The translations under genes were made by a program, and so were the position numbers. Positions 39,253-48,549 of a stretch of DNA of 64,000 nt are shown here, piece after piece. The number at the start of each line of letters is the position of its first letter. The stretch's first letter is position 1. The DNA comes from Methanosphaerula palustris E1-9c (lineage in GTDB: Archaea > Halobacteriota > Methanomicrobia > Methanomicrobiales > Methanospirillaceae): positions 2,397,242 through 2,461,241 of the forward strand of contig NC_011832.1 in the NCBI RefSeq assembly GCF_000021965.1. Direction: 5' to 3'. The notes beneath the pieces were generated by a model. The model saw nothing but the letters and a program-made list of their open reading frames with translations, made no database searches and had not been told where the DNA came from.

Positions 39253-40281
39253 ATGGATATGAAGTTGAACCTGCTGATCGTGGCCTGCTTTGCCGTGGTT
39301 CTCTTCGCCCTTTTTGGCGGGTTCAGTTACTTCTTTCCCAAGGTGAACCCAATCACGATCCCGCCGATCTCGGTCCAGCCGCACGAGGTGATGCCGAACA
39401 CCAGCCCCCGGATAGTGACCCAAGAAGTTCCGACGCCTGAGCCGGCCGAGACGACGGAGATCGCCCCCTCGGTGCCGGAAGAGGGACTCTTGATCGTCCA
39501 CTTCATCGATGTCGGGGAGGGGGACGCCGCTCTGATTATCTCGCCGTACGGGCATACGATGCTGATCGATGCCGGCCCGAAGGAGACCTCGGAGACGGTA
39601 GTAAACTATCTGAAAGCACAGAAGGTGACTTCCCTGGATATGCTGGTAGCGACCAACGGTCAGGCCGATCATACGGGTGGGATGGAGACGGTAATCCGAA
39701 CGCTCCAACCCAAACAGTTCCTCGACAACGGCGGACCGAACGGCCACCCGCTCGATTACCAGCGGATTTTGGACCTTTTACAGGCACAGCAGGTCCCGGT
39801 CTCCCATCTGGCAGCCGGGGATACGATCGATCTCGATCCGTCACTCTCGATCACGGTGCTGAACCCCGGGGCGGCAAGGACCGGAAACCAGCAGGAGGAC
39901 TCACTGGTCTTCAAACTGGTCTACAAGGAGACGTCGTTCCTCTGCTGCGGGGACATGGGAACAGCGACCGAGCAGCGATTACTTGCATCCGGGACCGACC
40001 TGAAGAGTTCGGTGCTGAAGGTGGCCGGGCATGGCGACGGGAAGATGACGAGCGGGGATTTCCTGGCCAGAGTCTCCCCAGATATCGGGGTGATCAGTGT
40101 TGGGGAGAACATCTATGGGTTCCCAAGTTCGCGGATCACCGGGACGTTGACGATGCGGAACGCGAAGGTTGGGAGGACGGACTGGGATGGAAACGTGATC
40201 GTCACCTCGGATGGGAAGACCTGTTCGCTCTGGCAGGAATACACCAGCGGAGACCCCCTGTACCGATCGAGTGACGAGTAA
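39253..40281 (+). CDS. ComEC/Rec2-like metallo-beta-lactamase-fold protein with altered metal motif
   Basis: 342 residues. A membrane anchor or signal lies at 5-28 (LLIVACFAVVLFALFGGFSYFF), then a Pro/Thr-rich linker to about 75, then a beta-lactamase-like domain similar to ComEC C-termini (IVHFIDVGEGDAALI, MLIDAGP, FLCCGDMG, VLKVAGHGDGK). The usual HxHxDH is NGQADH here, so two ligands are replaced, and the later HHG is GHG. It may bind fewer metals or be inactive. The domain probably faces outside. It is not linked to a DNA-uptake membrane channel gene in this window. Confidence 0.82.
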   Translation: MDMKLNLLIVACFAVVLFALFGGFSYFFPKVNPITIPPISVQPHEVMPNTSPRIVTQEVPTPEPAETTEIAPSVPEEGLLIVHFIDVGEGDAALIISPYGHTMLIDAGPKETSETVVNYLKAQKVTSLDMLVATNGQADHTGGMETVIRTLQPKQFLDNGGPNGHPLDYQRILDLLQAQQVPVSHLAAGDTIDLDPSLSITVLNPGAARTGNQQEDSLVFKLVYKETSFLCCGDMGTATEQRLLASGTDLKSSVLKVAGHGDGKMTSGDFLARVSPDIGVISVGENIYGFPSSRITGTLTMRNAKVGRTDWDGNVIVTSDGKTCSLWQEYTSGDPLYRSSDE

Positions 40282-40372
40282 CGTCGCAACATGAAGCGGA
40301 TCTCCCTAAATATGCCAATCTCTAACATTTTTTCAACGATTGATCAGGGATGGTGCTCTTTAAGCACAATTA

Positions 40373-41219
40373 GTGGTTCCATTCGTCCTCTGTCAACACG
40401 TAGTATACAAATACAACAACGAAAAACTTGAAGACGATACAGACCCGAATACGAGATTTTTGAAGCGATCCCCTTCTATTTTCATCTTCCTCGCACTGCT
40501 AGTTGTCTGGATATGCGTTGCCAGAGGCACGACAAACCCATCTGCTGAAACAGGTACATCGGTGTCTCCGTCATATATGACAGCACCCCATTCTCCAACT
40601 GCAGAGGTACGCAACACCACAATCAACCATTTATAAGTACGCAGAAAACGCGCGGCAGGCCAGGAACGTCCAGGGCAAGGCTGTCGCCAATATCAAAACT
40701 AGTACGATCGTCTTTGCAAAGGGCTTCGGCGTGAAGACAGCCGGCGGTTCCGATCCCGTCACCACGGATACCGTCTTCCAGATCGGTTCTACCTCTAAAG
40801 CATTCACGGCCGCCTTCGCGGCCATGGAGGCCTAAGATGGCAGGATGAACTGGAGCGATCCGGTCATCCAGTATGTACCGGGCTACAAGATGAACGATCC
40901 ATAGGTCACGAAGGAGTCCACCTGCACTGATTCGCTCACACAGAGGAGCGATTACGTTGCCTTCTTGTCGAACCTGACCACGTGTCCCTCCACACGATCG
41001 ACGTCCGGCCCAACAACACGACGGGGGCGATCCCCATCGATCCCGACTGGCAGTTCAATGATATGTGTTTTATGTGATGGGGCCGGCCGGGGGTATCGAT
41101 TCAGAGTATGCGGGCAGGGGTCGTGCTCAATACAGGACCGGATGGCTCGGTTCAGCGGATGACAATGACACTCTGGATTGATAATCCTCATAATGCAACC
41201 TATACCTGGGCCATGTAAC
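40373..41219 (+). pseudogene. Relic of a secreted serine beta-lactamase-family protein
   Basis: A membrane/signal segment (SPSIFIFLALLVVWICVA) near 40470-40525 is followed, after a frame change about 40630, by VFAKGFGVKTAGG and TVFQIGSTSKAFTAAFAAMEA. The latter has the SxxK active site of class C beta-lactamase/PBP-like hydrolases. Stops occur right after MEA (40833-40835) and after MNDP. A last piece with DGSVQRMTMTLWIDN runs to TAA 41217-41219. About half of a typical gene is missing from the middle. It was probably a peptidase or esterase of the cell surface. Confidence 0.75.
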
Positions 41220-41315
41220 GAGATGGAAAAAAATTAATCCCCGGTTTTTTCATATCCTTGCCGGCAGGCAAAGCTCTCTTTGCTGATGAGGTCGATGTTT
41301 CACCACTGATCTCCC

Positions 41316-41966
41316 ATGATTCTTCAGATCTTCACCCTCACGCTCACTTCTCCAGGGATGAGTACGGACGCCGCCCGCGACCTCCTCCGGCTCTTTTCGA
41401 TGGCGGTGAGCGAATATACAATCCTCCATCCGGCCGGGGCGATTCACCAGTATCCAGTCGTGCAGTACAAGGACGTCGACGGGGTGCCGACACTGGTCGG
41501 GATCAACGAGGGGGCGGCAGTTCTTGCAGCGGTCGGCGACCGAATTCCCATGGGGGCAGAGACCTACGAGGTCCAGAGCCGGGATGCATCCGTCAGGGAG
41601 GAGGCGTTCGGGATCGCACCGGAGTTGATTGGATACGAGTTCATCACCCCCTGGCTCGCGCTGAACCAGGAGCAAGCCCGGACGTTCTACACGCTGAAGA
41701 GGAAGGACCGGCGGGCCGGATTTTTGCAGAAGATCCTGGTCAAGCAGATCGGGACGCTCGCCCGGGCGGTCGGGTATACGATCCCCGACCCGGTCAGCGT
41801 TGCGTCAAATCTGCACTTTCAGAAGAGCCGACTCAACGGGGCCGGCGTCATCCTCTTCACCGGGACATTCTCGGTGAATTTTGTCATTCCAGACCTGCTC
41901 GGCTTCGGGAGATCGGTGCCGACAGGGTTCGGGGCGGTGAGGAGAAGAGTAGTGAAGGAAGAGTGA
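41316..41966 (+). CDS. Orphan Cas6b-like CRISPR RNA endonuclease homolog
   Basis: 216 residues. The C-terminal part NFVIPDLLGFGRSVPTGFGAVRR matches the glycine-rich signature of the Cas6 fold, and LIGYEFITPWLALNQEQAR plus VQYKDVDGVPTLVGINEGA agree with the Cas6b subgroup of methanogens. Cas6 proteins cut precursor crRNA at repeats. Here no other cas gene and no CRISPR array is recognisable nearby, and both neighbours are relics. It could process crRNA from a distant array or have another RNA role. The start at 41316 is plausible but not fixed by a clear ribosome site. Confidence 0.72.
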   Translation: MILQIFTLTLTSPGMSTDAARDLLRLFSMAVSEYTILHPAGAIHQYPVVQYKDVDGVPTLVGINEGAAVLAAVGDRIPMGAETYEVQSRDASVREEAFGIAPELIGYEFITPWLALNQEQARTFYTLKRKDRRAGFLQKILVKQIGTLARAVGYTIPDPVSVASNLHFQKSRLNGAGVILFTGTFSVNFVIPDLLGFGRSVPTGFGAVRRRVVKEE

Positions 41967-42356
41967 AGGGGGTCTGGCCGGACATGACAGCGACCAGGAG
42001 CCGCGGTCAAACACTTGTCAGCAAGCAGTTTATATCGTGTTTCAAATGCGACCATGAAAAACTGGTAAATCAGCCCGTCTGGGGAAACGGATGATATACC
42101 TTGCGTACTGAGAGAAGGATAGTTCTACACAGCTGATATGAAGAGCACCCACCCTCACATGAGGGGAGGGCGTGTGTCACTGCATGTGTTCCGGAAAAAA
42201 ACTGCGACCAAAGATCAAATCTCAGTATCCAACCCCGATTCAGAAATCAGACTGGCAAACACCTCATATAGTCTGCAGCGAAAACTGCAAAGATGCTGCT
42301 AACGCCGCCTGGCAGACATCGAACCGACACGACCTGCGCCGGTAAACACCACGACG
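41967..42356. other. Intergenic, no recognisable gene
   Basis: No frame with convincing coding character. The stretch separates the Cas6b-like gene from the CBM6 relic. Confidence 0.5.
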
Positions 42357-42728
42357 GTGCCCACGATACTGGTTCCAGCGATCACGACGGTTGCACCGAG
42401 GGTGGTAGCCGGCACCCCATACAACAGTCCGCATACCATCTCCGGCCAATCATTACAGGCAGAGGACATCGACACTGGTGGTGAAGAAGTAGCCTCCCAT
42501 GATACCACTCACGGGAAAAAGGGCGGAATCTATCATCAGAGTGATGTCGACCTCGAACATCTCGACATCGAAGGGTCGCCGAACGTCGGCTGGATCCAGG
42601 CCAGCAACTGGCTCGCGTTCACCGTAAACATCGGCACAGCCCACACCTACGATGTCGGGTTCCAGGTTGCCACATCCCCACAGGATCCTCGGTCCAGATC
42701 TATCCAGACGACGAGACGACTCAGGTAG
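42357..42728 (+). pseudogene. Relic of a CBM6-type carbohydrate-binding module
   Basis: One frame encodes AEDIDTGGEEVASHDTTHG, DVDLEHLDIEGSPNVGWIQA and NWLAFTVNIGTAHTYDVGFQ, the hallmark pattern of family 6 carbohydrate-binding modules in extracellular glycan-binding proteins. After GFQVATSP the frame is lost (a following frame gives ARVNMLNTGDPVG). There is no signal peptide or catalytic domain in front, so this is a fragment of a larger surface protein. The 43250-43561 stretch may hold another piece. Confidence 0.7.
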
Positions 42729-42823
42729 CGAGGGTCAACATGCTGAACACCGGCGACCCTGTCGGCCCATCCAGCCTCTCGAATGCGGGTCAGAACTCCA
42801 CACGTGTTAGTCATGGAAACGTG

Positions 42824-43249
42824 TCAGTCCTTGCAGTGTTCGATAGCGTTTTCCATCACATTTTCCAGAAGTTTTTCAAAAACATCACGTTCGAGATCAC
42901 TGAAGTTTTCCGTCATCTTCCGATGCCACGCATCTCGTATCTCCAGTATTTCAGGATAGACGGCAAGAGCTTTATTCGTCGGATATATCTTTAATTCACG
43001 CCGATCCTCAGGATTGACTACTTTCGTGATGAACCCATTCGTCTCGAGTTGGGGTAGAACCTTTGCCACGGTGCCCTTGTCGATGATCAGTCGTTGAGAC
43101 AGTTCATCCTGTGTTTGAGCAACGTTCTCACAGATACAGACGATGAACATATACTGTCCGCTACTTAGTTCCAATTTTTTGAGATGTTCCGTGTAAAACA
43201 TCTGTGCACGACGATGAGCCACAGAGATATACTTTGATAAATTTTTCAT
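42824..43249 (-). CDS. MarR-family transcriptional regulator
   Basis: 141 residues with a winged helix at about 35-100: TQDELSQRLIIDKGTVAKVL (recognition helix) and GFITKVVNPEDRRELKIY (wing with the typical D-x-R-x motif). Flanking helices form the dimer interface. Base composition is clearly more AT-rich than the core genes, as is the membrane protein at 43562-44221 on the same strand. The two were probably acquired together and the regulator may control that gene (inference). The ligand is unknown. Confidence 0.9.
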   Translation of the reverse strand: MKNLSKYISVAHRRAQMFYTEHLKKLELSSGQYMFIVCICENVAQTQDELSQRLIIDKGTVAKVLPQLETNGFITKVVNPEDRRELKIYPTNKALAVYPEILEIRDAWHRKMTENFSDLERDVFEKLLENVMENAIEHCKD

Positions 43250-43561
43250 GGAACCCCCTCACTTTAGTTTCATATGCAACTTTTACACTCTAATAGATTT
43301 GTACGCTGATCATTACTTGTCGATAAATTACCAACGGGATCAAGAAAAGCCAGCACTCGTCCTTCTGCATCGATGACCTCCACAGGCAGCTCCAGAGCAT
43401 CAACCCGTCCATCGGTTTCCGGTTCTACATCACCATCACACCGGTTAATATAAACCCGGGGATCGTGAAAAAATCGCCTTTTGCCGTACAATTCGAAGGC
43501 GGTCTCCCAGAAGAGTTACGCCGGTATCGCTACAAGAGAGTATAGTTACAACAGAAAAAGA
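43250..43561. other. Spacer with a possible surface-protein fragment
   Basis: A plus-strand frame ending at TAG about 43542 reads SINPSIGFRFYITITPVNINPG and then SPFAVQFEGGLPEELRRY, which looks coding but has no start and no family I can name. A minus-strand frame (43270-43491) covers the same bases and is less convincing. Confidence 0.3.
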
Positions 43562-44221
43562 TCAGTGATCAGAATGCAACAACTCCTTTTTGCTATTGAA
43601 CTGAAAAAAGATGGTGCTGATTCCGGTTATGATATACCCGACTAGTAAAGCAGATATGACAGTTCCCTCCCCCAGGCCTTTAATTGTCCCGAATACAGAG
43701 AGTGAAATAAGTCCTGCAACGCAACACAACGTGGAATCAAACATAATTTTTGTGGTTCCAAATTTCTTTCCCGATTTCTGAGCAATTACCTTCACAATGG
43801 CATCGGCAGGATACAGGAATGAATTGGCCGATATTTCCAGATAAACTCCCAGAGCAAGAACAATGCAGCCGAGGAGTAACGTGACGATCTTTGCAGCATA
43901 AAATTCCGGATTTACAAAGGCGGAGAGGTACATTCCTACATCGATGAAAACACCCAGAAGTACGCCGATAAAAAGTTGAAGAAGTTGTTTTTTTGGGAAA
44001 TCCTTACCCAGTATAAGGATCTCCATGACTAAAAAGAGAAGACCCAGCAAGAAGGCAAATCCTCCAAAGGTGATAGGAAATATCAGACAGAGCACATAGG
44101 GAACACTCGAAATGGGAGATGTCCCCAGGTACGATCGTGTGATCAGACTAATTCCCAGACCCATGAAAAATAAACCAATCAGTAATAATATCCCTCTTTT
44201 GAGAGTATGAGAGGTTAACAA
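43562..44221 (-). CDS. YczE/YitT-like integral membrane protein
   Basis: 219 residues with five or six membrane segments. LFFMGLGISLITRSYLGTSPISSVPYVL at the start and ISANSFLYPADAIVKVIAQ in the middle match the YczE/YyaS/YitT family of bacterial and archaeal membrane proteins, whose substrates are mostly unknown. AT-rich codon use differs from the surrounding methanogen genes, suggesting horizontal acquisition with the adjacent marR gene. It is probably a small-molecule transporter controlled by that regulator (inference). Confidence 0.8.
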   Translation of the reverse strand: MLTSHTLKRGILLLIGLFFMGLGISLITRSYLGTSPISSVPYVLCLIFPITFGGFAFLLGLLFLVMEILILGKDFPKKQLLQLFIGVLLGVFIDVGMYLSAFVNPEFYAAKIVTLLLGCIVLALGVYLEISANSFLYPADAIVKVIAQKSGKKFGTTKIMFDSTLCCVAGLISLSVFGTIKGLGEGTVISALLVGYIITGISTIFFQFNSKKELLHSDH

Positions 44222-44449
44222 GTTTGAAGGTCCCCTCTTGTAATTTGATCTTTCAGGGATTTAAATAGTGGCACATGCAACTAAACACATGGACTCGGGT
44301 GGTGTACAGGTACGCATCAACCCTGCGACGTTCCCCGGCGGGAGAGCATGTCGCACAGGAGGGAACCAGCCCTCGACCTCATTCCGCTCGGAAATCTCCC
44401 GGTTTTGCGCTACAGTATTCGGATATAAGGAGACAGCCATTGAACACAT

Positions 44450-45053
44450 ATGCACTTCTCTGCACTGCCTCTGTTACTTCTGCTGCCCGTCGCTACGCCG
44501 GCGGCCGCGATCAATTCCAACACCGGCCTTCCCCACTATATTGTCAGGGACATCCTCGGCACTGCGACCGCGCCGGAGACCGGGATGGTGGTCGCGAACG
44601 TGTCGACCAAGACCAGGGCTATCTACCTCGCGGACTAGATGGTGAAGAACGGCACCGGTTGGGAGATCCTGAAGTACTTGGCACAGGGACTTCAATTCCC
44701 CTGATAAGGTGTTTTTCGGCATGGGTATGCATCGATTCACCCACGTGGACCCGCAGACCATAGTCGTGACGGACACGACGATCACCAGCCTCTCGTTCGG
44801 TGAGATCCTGGAAGGCATGCTGCCGGAGCGGCCAGCACCAGTACCCCCTGGAACAAACACTCCCGGGGACCTTAACCATGAAGGCCTCTACGAAGACATC
44901 AACAGCAACAGTCTCCTCGACTTCAGCGACGTCGTGGTCTTCTTCAACCAGATGGACTGGATCACAGAGAACGACCCGGTCAGTGCCTTCGACTTCAACA
45001 AAAAAAGCCGGATCGACTTCAATGATATCGTCATCCTCTACAACGAACAGTAG
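44450..45053 (+). pseudogene. Relic of a secreted dockerin-like surface protein
   Basis: A signal peptide (ALPLLLLLPVATPAAA) and LPHYIVRDILGTATAPETG are followed by an in-frame TAG at 44636-44638, another TGA, and a frame change before MGMHRFTHVDPQTIVV. The end keeps a dockerin-like module, DINSNSLLDFSDVV and DFNKKSRIDFNDIV, with the same FFNQMDWI linker as 34414-35586. Loop residues in the second repeat (NKKS) have lost calcium ligands. The relic is short, so the central domain was mostly deleted. Confidence 0.78.
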
Positions 45054-45927
45054 GGATTGATGAGGTGGATCACTCCCCCGGTAATACCAGATGGTGATTC
45101 CAGGGGAGATCAACCGCCCTGTCGGCCAGCCCTCCTTCCCGTTTTTCAGATCTCCCGGCTGGTTGACTGGTATCAAACGACTGAATCAAGCAGCCTTCGA
45201 CATGAGAAGAGAAGAGGGACCGGAAAACGGTGCCTTAACTCAATTATATTGAGCGAGGTATTATATATATATATGAGCAGATAATACGAGGCTGGTGACC
45301 TATATTGAATGCGCACGACCCGCACACCTCTCAGAAGATGCTCTTCTGGAGGTACATTGACTTGAGGAGAAGATTGGGGCAACCCTCGTCGGCTATGAAA
45401 AAATCCCCCCTACAAGAAACACTCTCCCCAGGAACTGTCCAGCATCCAGTCCCTTGAGAATGAGACTGGATCGATCCTCGTCGCCTACGAGGGTTGAAAC
45501 CTAAAATTCCCCTCTTTTTTCCCTGCGTACCGGGCAGAACACAGTTCAACTATCCAAGATTCACCTTGAAGATAAGGGATCTTCCCTGTCGACGAGCCTA
45601 GTCACCTGCCTCCACCATCGGAGATCTCGGGAGATCTCGCCCCCGATCCGGTGATCGTCGACAGTGATAGAGGTAATTCTAGATCCCCAGCATGCGAACA
45701 TTCCCCCCGGAGAGGCCTGCGGAAGAGATCAAGGGCATCACTCCAAACGGGTTGGGCGAGTGGCCACCCGATCATCAACACCAGAGTATAGGAGCCCTGA
45801 TAATAGTCAGAAGATTCCACGGAATCGGGTCAGGTCGACTGCAGGGTAGGAGGCTGAATATCGAGGGAATACCAAAACCTCTATGTTTATTAACTATTCT
45901 CTCAAAATTTCTTATATTGGTGACAGA
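45054..45927. other. Long intergenic region with structured repeat
   Basis: No protein-coding gene supported. It contains an alternating AT tract (GGTATTATATATATATATGAG, about 45256-45276) that could be a strong TATA box, then the repeat/hairpin region described separately (45360-45520). The last 300 bases show only weak short frames. Confidence 0.5.
45446..45520 (+). ncRNA. Candidate structured RNA: two hairpins and a T tract
   Basis: Two consecutive perfect stems: CCAGTC (45446-45451) with GACTGG (45464-45469), and CCTCGT (45476-45481) with ACGAGG (45487-45492). The second is followed by GTTGAAACC and a CTCTTTTTT tract (45513-45520). An imperfect copy of the CTTGAG...CCTCGTCG segment lies 92 bp upstream (45361-45398) with broken stems. 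It may be a small RNA, a terminator, or the last decayed repeats of a CRISPR array. Confidence 0.35.
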
Positions 45928-46515
45928 ATGAAACCACTCACATTAGTCATCTCCTTTTTACCCTAGATCCTTTTTGGGATTCTGGCCGGCCACAGCCTCA
46001 TCAGTTTGGAAGAAGCCCTCATCATCTGTCTGGTAGCAACGGTTCTGGTCGGATATAAAGATCTAGCCAACAAGATCATCAGTCAATGGGTGACGGTCTT
46101 CTTCTTTGCCCTGAACAGCCTCCTGATCATCGTCCTCCATCAATATCAGGTCATCCCTTACATCAGCATCTCCTCATCGGCAGTGCTCACTCTGGTCGCC
46201 TTCGGTACCCTCGCAATTGGAATGCCATTCACTCTGCAGTACGCCAAGCTGGATGTCCCCCGGGAGACCTGGGAGAACCCGATATTCATCCAGATCAACA
46301 AAGAGATGACCTTTGGATGGGGACTACTCTTCGCTGTGGGCCTGATCAAGAGTGTGATTGAATTCTTTTACAATGACCTCTTTGGCGTCCTCGGCGATGC
46401 CACGATGTATATCACGATCATCATCGGCATGATCTTCACGATGAAGTACCCTGTCTTTGCTAAAAGCAGGAAATTGAAGAAACAGACAGAGCAGCAGGGG
46501 TCTGCAGTTAATTAA
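45928..46515 (+). pseudogene. Membrane protein gene with in-frame TAG at codon 13
   Basis: ATG 45928 opens MKPLTLVISFLP, then TAG at 45964-45966, then the same frame continues ILFGILAGHSLISLEEALIICL to the stop at 46515. The downstream part (169 residues from TTG 46006) has four or five membrane segments (VTVFFFALNSLLIIVL, ITIIIGMIFTMKY) and resembles small septation-type/unknown membrane proteins. A single base change (TGG or CAG to TAG) would explain the stop. A shorter protein from TTG 46006 is possible but would lose a membrane segment. Confidence 0.6.
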
Positions 46516-46929
46516 TACCACTACATATCTCTTTTATCTCATATCGATTCACTTTTTCGATTATCCTTGAATTTCAATCCTTCATGAACCGATTTCTGCC
46601 AGACTCACTCAGTAAGGTGGAGAGAATACAATGCCAGGTGAGAGAGCGGTTCAGAACTGGAGCAACCTCTGTTCTGTTGACCATTCTGATCAGAGGTCTG
46701 AATTCGGCAGAACCCTGTTAAAGACCCTCGATCCTGCCAAAAACCTGATGGCAAAATAAGGAACTATCCCAACCAGGATAGTGGTAACCAGAAGATACAA
46801 TTATCGAAGACTGGAAAAAGTCAATACTCTCAGATATGCCCCTAAATCCTCAATCAGCCCGTCTGACCGGATCCTAGATCGTAATCTCTCATTGGCCTAG
46901 TTCAGCGAGACCGATCTCCCGACCGGGTG
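46516..46929. other. Intergenic, no recognisable gene
   Basis: No frame with convincing coding content; several scattered stops in all frames. It separates the membrane-protein relic from the beta-helix relic. Confidence 0.5.
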
Positions 46930-48059
46930 GCTGTCGATTGAGGGTGCGGATGGAATTGGTGTTGAGGTTCCGGCTCCCGAGTCACTCGGATCGTCACCCT
47001 GGTGGGGTCGACAGCCGAGATCGAGGGCGGGTGCACCTCGACGAGGTCAGTTGTTTGGATCATGCACTCGACATTCAGCACGAAGATCCCAGAGAGCGGC
47101 CTCGCGATCCTCCGGTACCAGGCCTAGTCAGTCAGATGAACTGGGACGTCGATGAACTCCAGACGCTTGGTGACCCCAAGGAGGACCAGTTTCCCATGAC
47201 CAGCGAAATCGGCAATCCCAACCTCGAGGTCTGCATTGGTCGCGGGGACCTGGAGGGCCCGGCGGGTCGCACCGGAGGAAGTGAACCTCCTGGCGACGAA
47301 CCTGGTCCCACTATACTCGATCACCAGCCGGTGCCCCACTCCCTTCGTCACGACACCCGCCCATAACCACACTCCCAGCGGCCTCATTTTTGAAGAAGAA
47401 ACCGACCTTCAGGTTCCCCTTCGCCCTACACCGGCGGAGGGTCACGTGGTCCTGCAGGTAGTAACCGTTCTGATACAGTTCGGCCGGGGTGGTCCCTGAA
47501 CAGACGCCGTTCCCCTCGCTCTCACAGTCCTCAAAGAGGAGGTCGGCGGTCTGCTACTCATGCCCCTCCCTGGAGCAGTCGGTGTGGAACCCGGACTTGA
47601 ATGAGCCGACCGCCCGACACCGACGGACTATAAGTCCGAGCAGGTGACTGGTGTCGATCAGATCGAACCCGCAGGATCAGTCCTCGAGCCCTGCCTCCCT
47701 CTGCCCGCTCCCACACGAGACCCCCTAGCAGTCCTCAAAGGTCACGCTCTGAAAGGTAGCCGTCCCCAGGCTGGCTGTGTTACAGGAGAAGCCATGATGG
47801 TAGGCCATTCTGGCGAAACACCAACAGAAGACCAAGTCCATCAATCGCTGCCCGTCCCTCCCCCAGTCATGAATGCAACCGGACACCCACTGTGCTTGCC
47901 GAACGGGAGGCATGAACGGCCATCGAGCGAGTGGCAGATCTCGACCTCTTCGCAGATGAACCTGCTCGCATAGTTCTCGATGACAAGGTATCCCTGCCCG
48001 GAGAACCCCTGAAGGCTCACACCATCCAGAGTACTATCACCAACCAGATCCTGCATCAC
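46930..48059 (-). pseudogene. Relic of a parallel beta-helix repeat protein
   Basis: Read on the minus strand, pieces in different frames show the short repeats of NosD/pectate-lyase-like beta-helix proteins: STLDGVSLQGFSGQGYLVIENY, then FQSVTFEDC, LIVRRCRAVGSFKSGFHTDCS, ADLLFEDCESEGNGV and LRRCRAKGNLKVGFFFKNE. A TAG interrupts the frame after SREGHE (about 47553-47555) and frame changes occur near 47720 and 47300. Such proteins in methanogens are extracellular or carbohydrate-related. A short helical frame upstream on the same strand (to about 48060) may be a separate relic. Confidence 0.72.
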
Positions 48060-48549
48060 CGTTCATTCTTCAAATTCCCGAAATAACCGATCGGCCGCTG
48101 CTGCGAGGGCCTCGGCCTGGTAGTAGATGGCAGCCTCCTCAGCAAAGCTTTCAATCACCATGCTGATGGCGACAAGCCTCTTCGATACGATATACGACCC
48201 CGAGAGGAACTGCAGAGTGCCACCCCAAGCGCAATGATCGTCTCATCGCAAGTCTGCAACGCCACAGTTCAACCTCCGTGCAGGGTCAGTACGAAAGAAC
48301 CCAGCAAAAAGCAACGGATTCCTTGGTAATAATATTATCTTCTCCTCCTCAAATATTCCAATCAGGCCTCCTCCCCCATTCCCCACCCCTATCGTTCTCA
48401 ATCCCTGGACCTTATCCCCTTCGGGACCTGAATTTTCAGGGGCTGAAATAATACATCGATCCACGTTTATGACTAGGGACCTGTCCAGAACCTAACCGGG
48501 AACGGGATGTTCAATACTATAAATACCCTGCCCGCACATTTGATCCAGC
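48060..48549. other. Spacer before the exonuclease gene
   Basis: A minus-strand frame ending near 48060 reads VSKRLVAISMVIESFAEEAAI and ALAAAADRLFREFEE, helical and plausibly the end of a lost gene, but without start or family. A TATA-like CTATAAATACC (about 48519-48529) probably serves the exonuclease gene. Confidence 0.4.

Noticed and set aside
41258-42094. 278-residue plus-strand frame over the Cas6b-like gene
   Set aside because: Arg/Gly-rich alternate frame without motifs; the Cas6b-like frame has a family signature.
45381-45500. Calling a CRISPR array
   Set aside because: Only two dissimilar copies with a 92-bp period and no regular spacers; kept only as a possibility within another entry.
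45964-45966. TAG read as pyrrolysine
   Set aside because: No Pyl genes are visible, Methanomicrobiales generally lack the system, and the region is full of relics, so a nonsense mutation is simpler.
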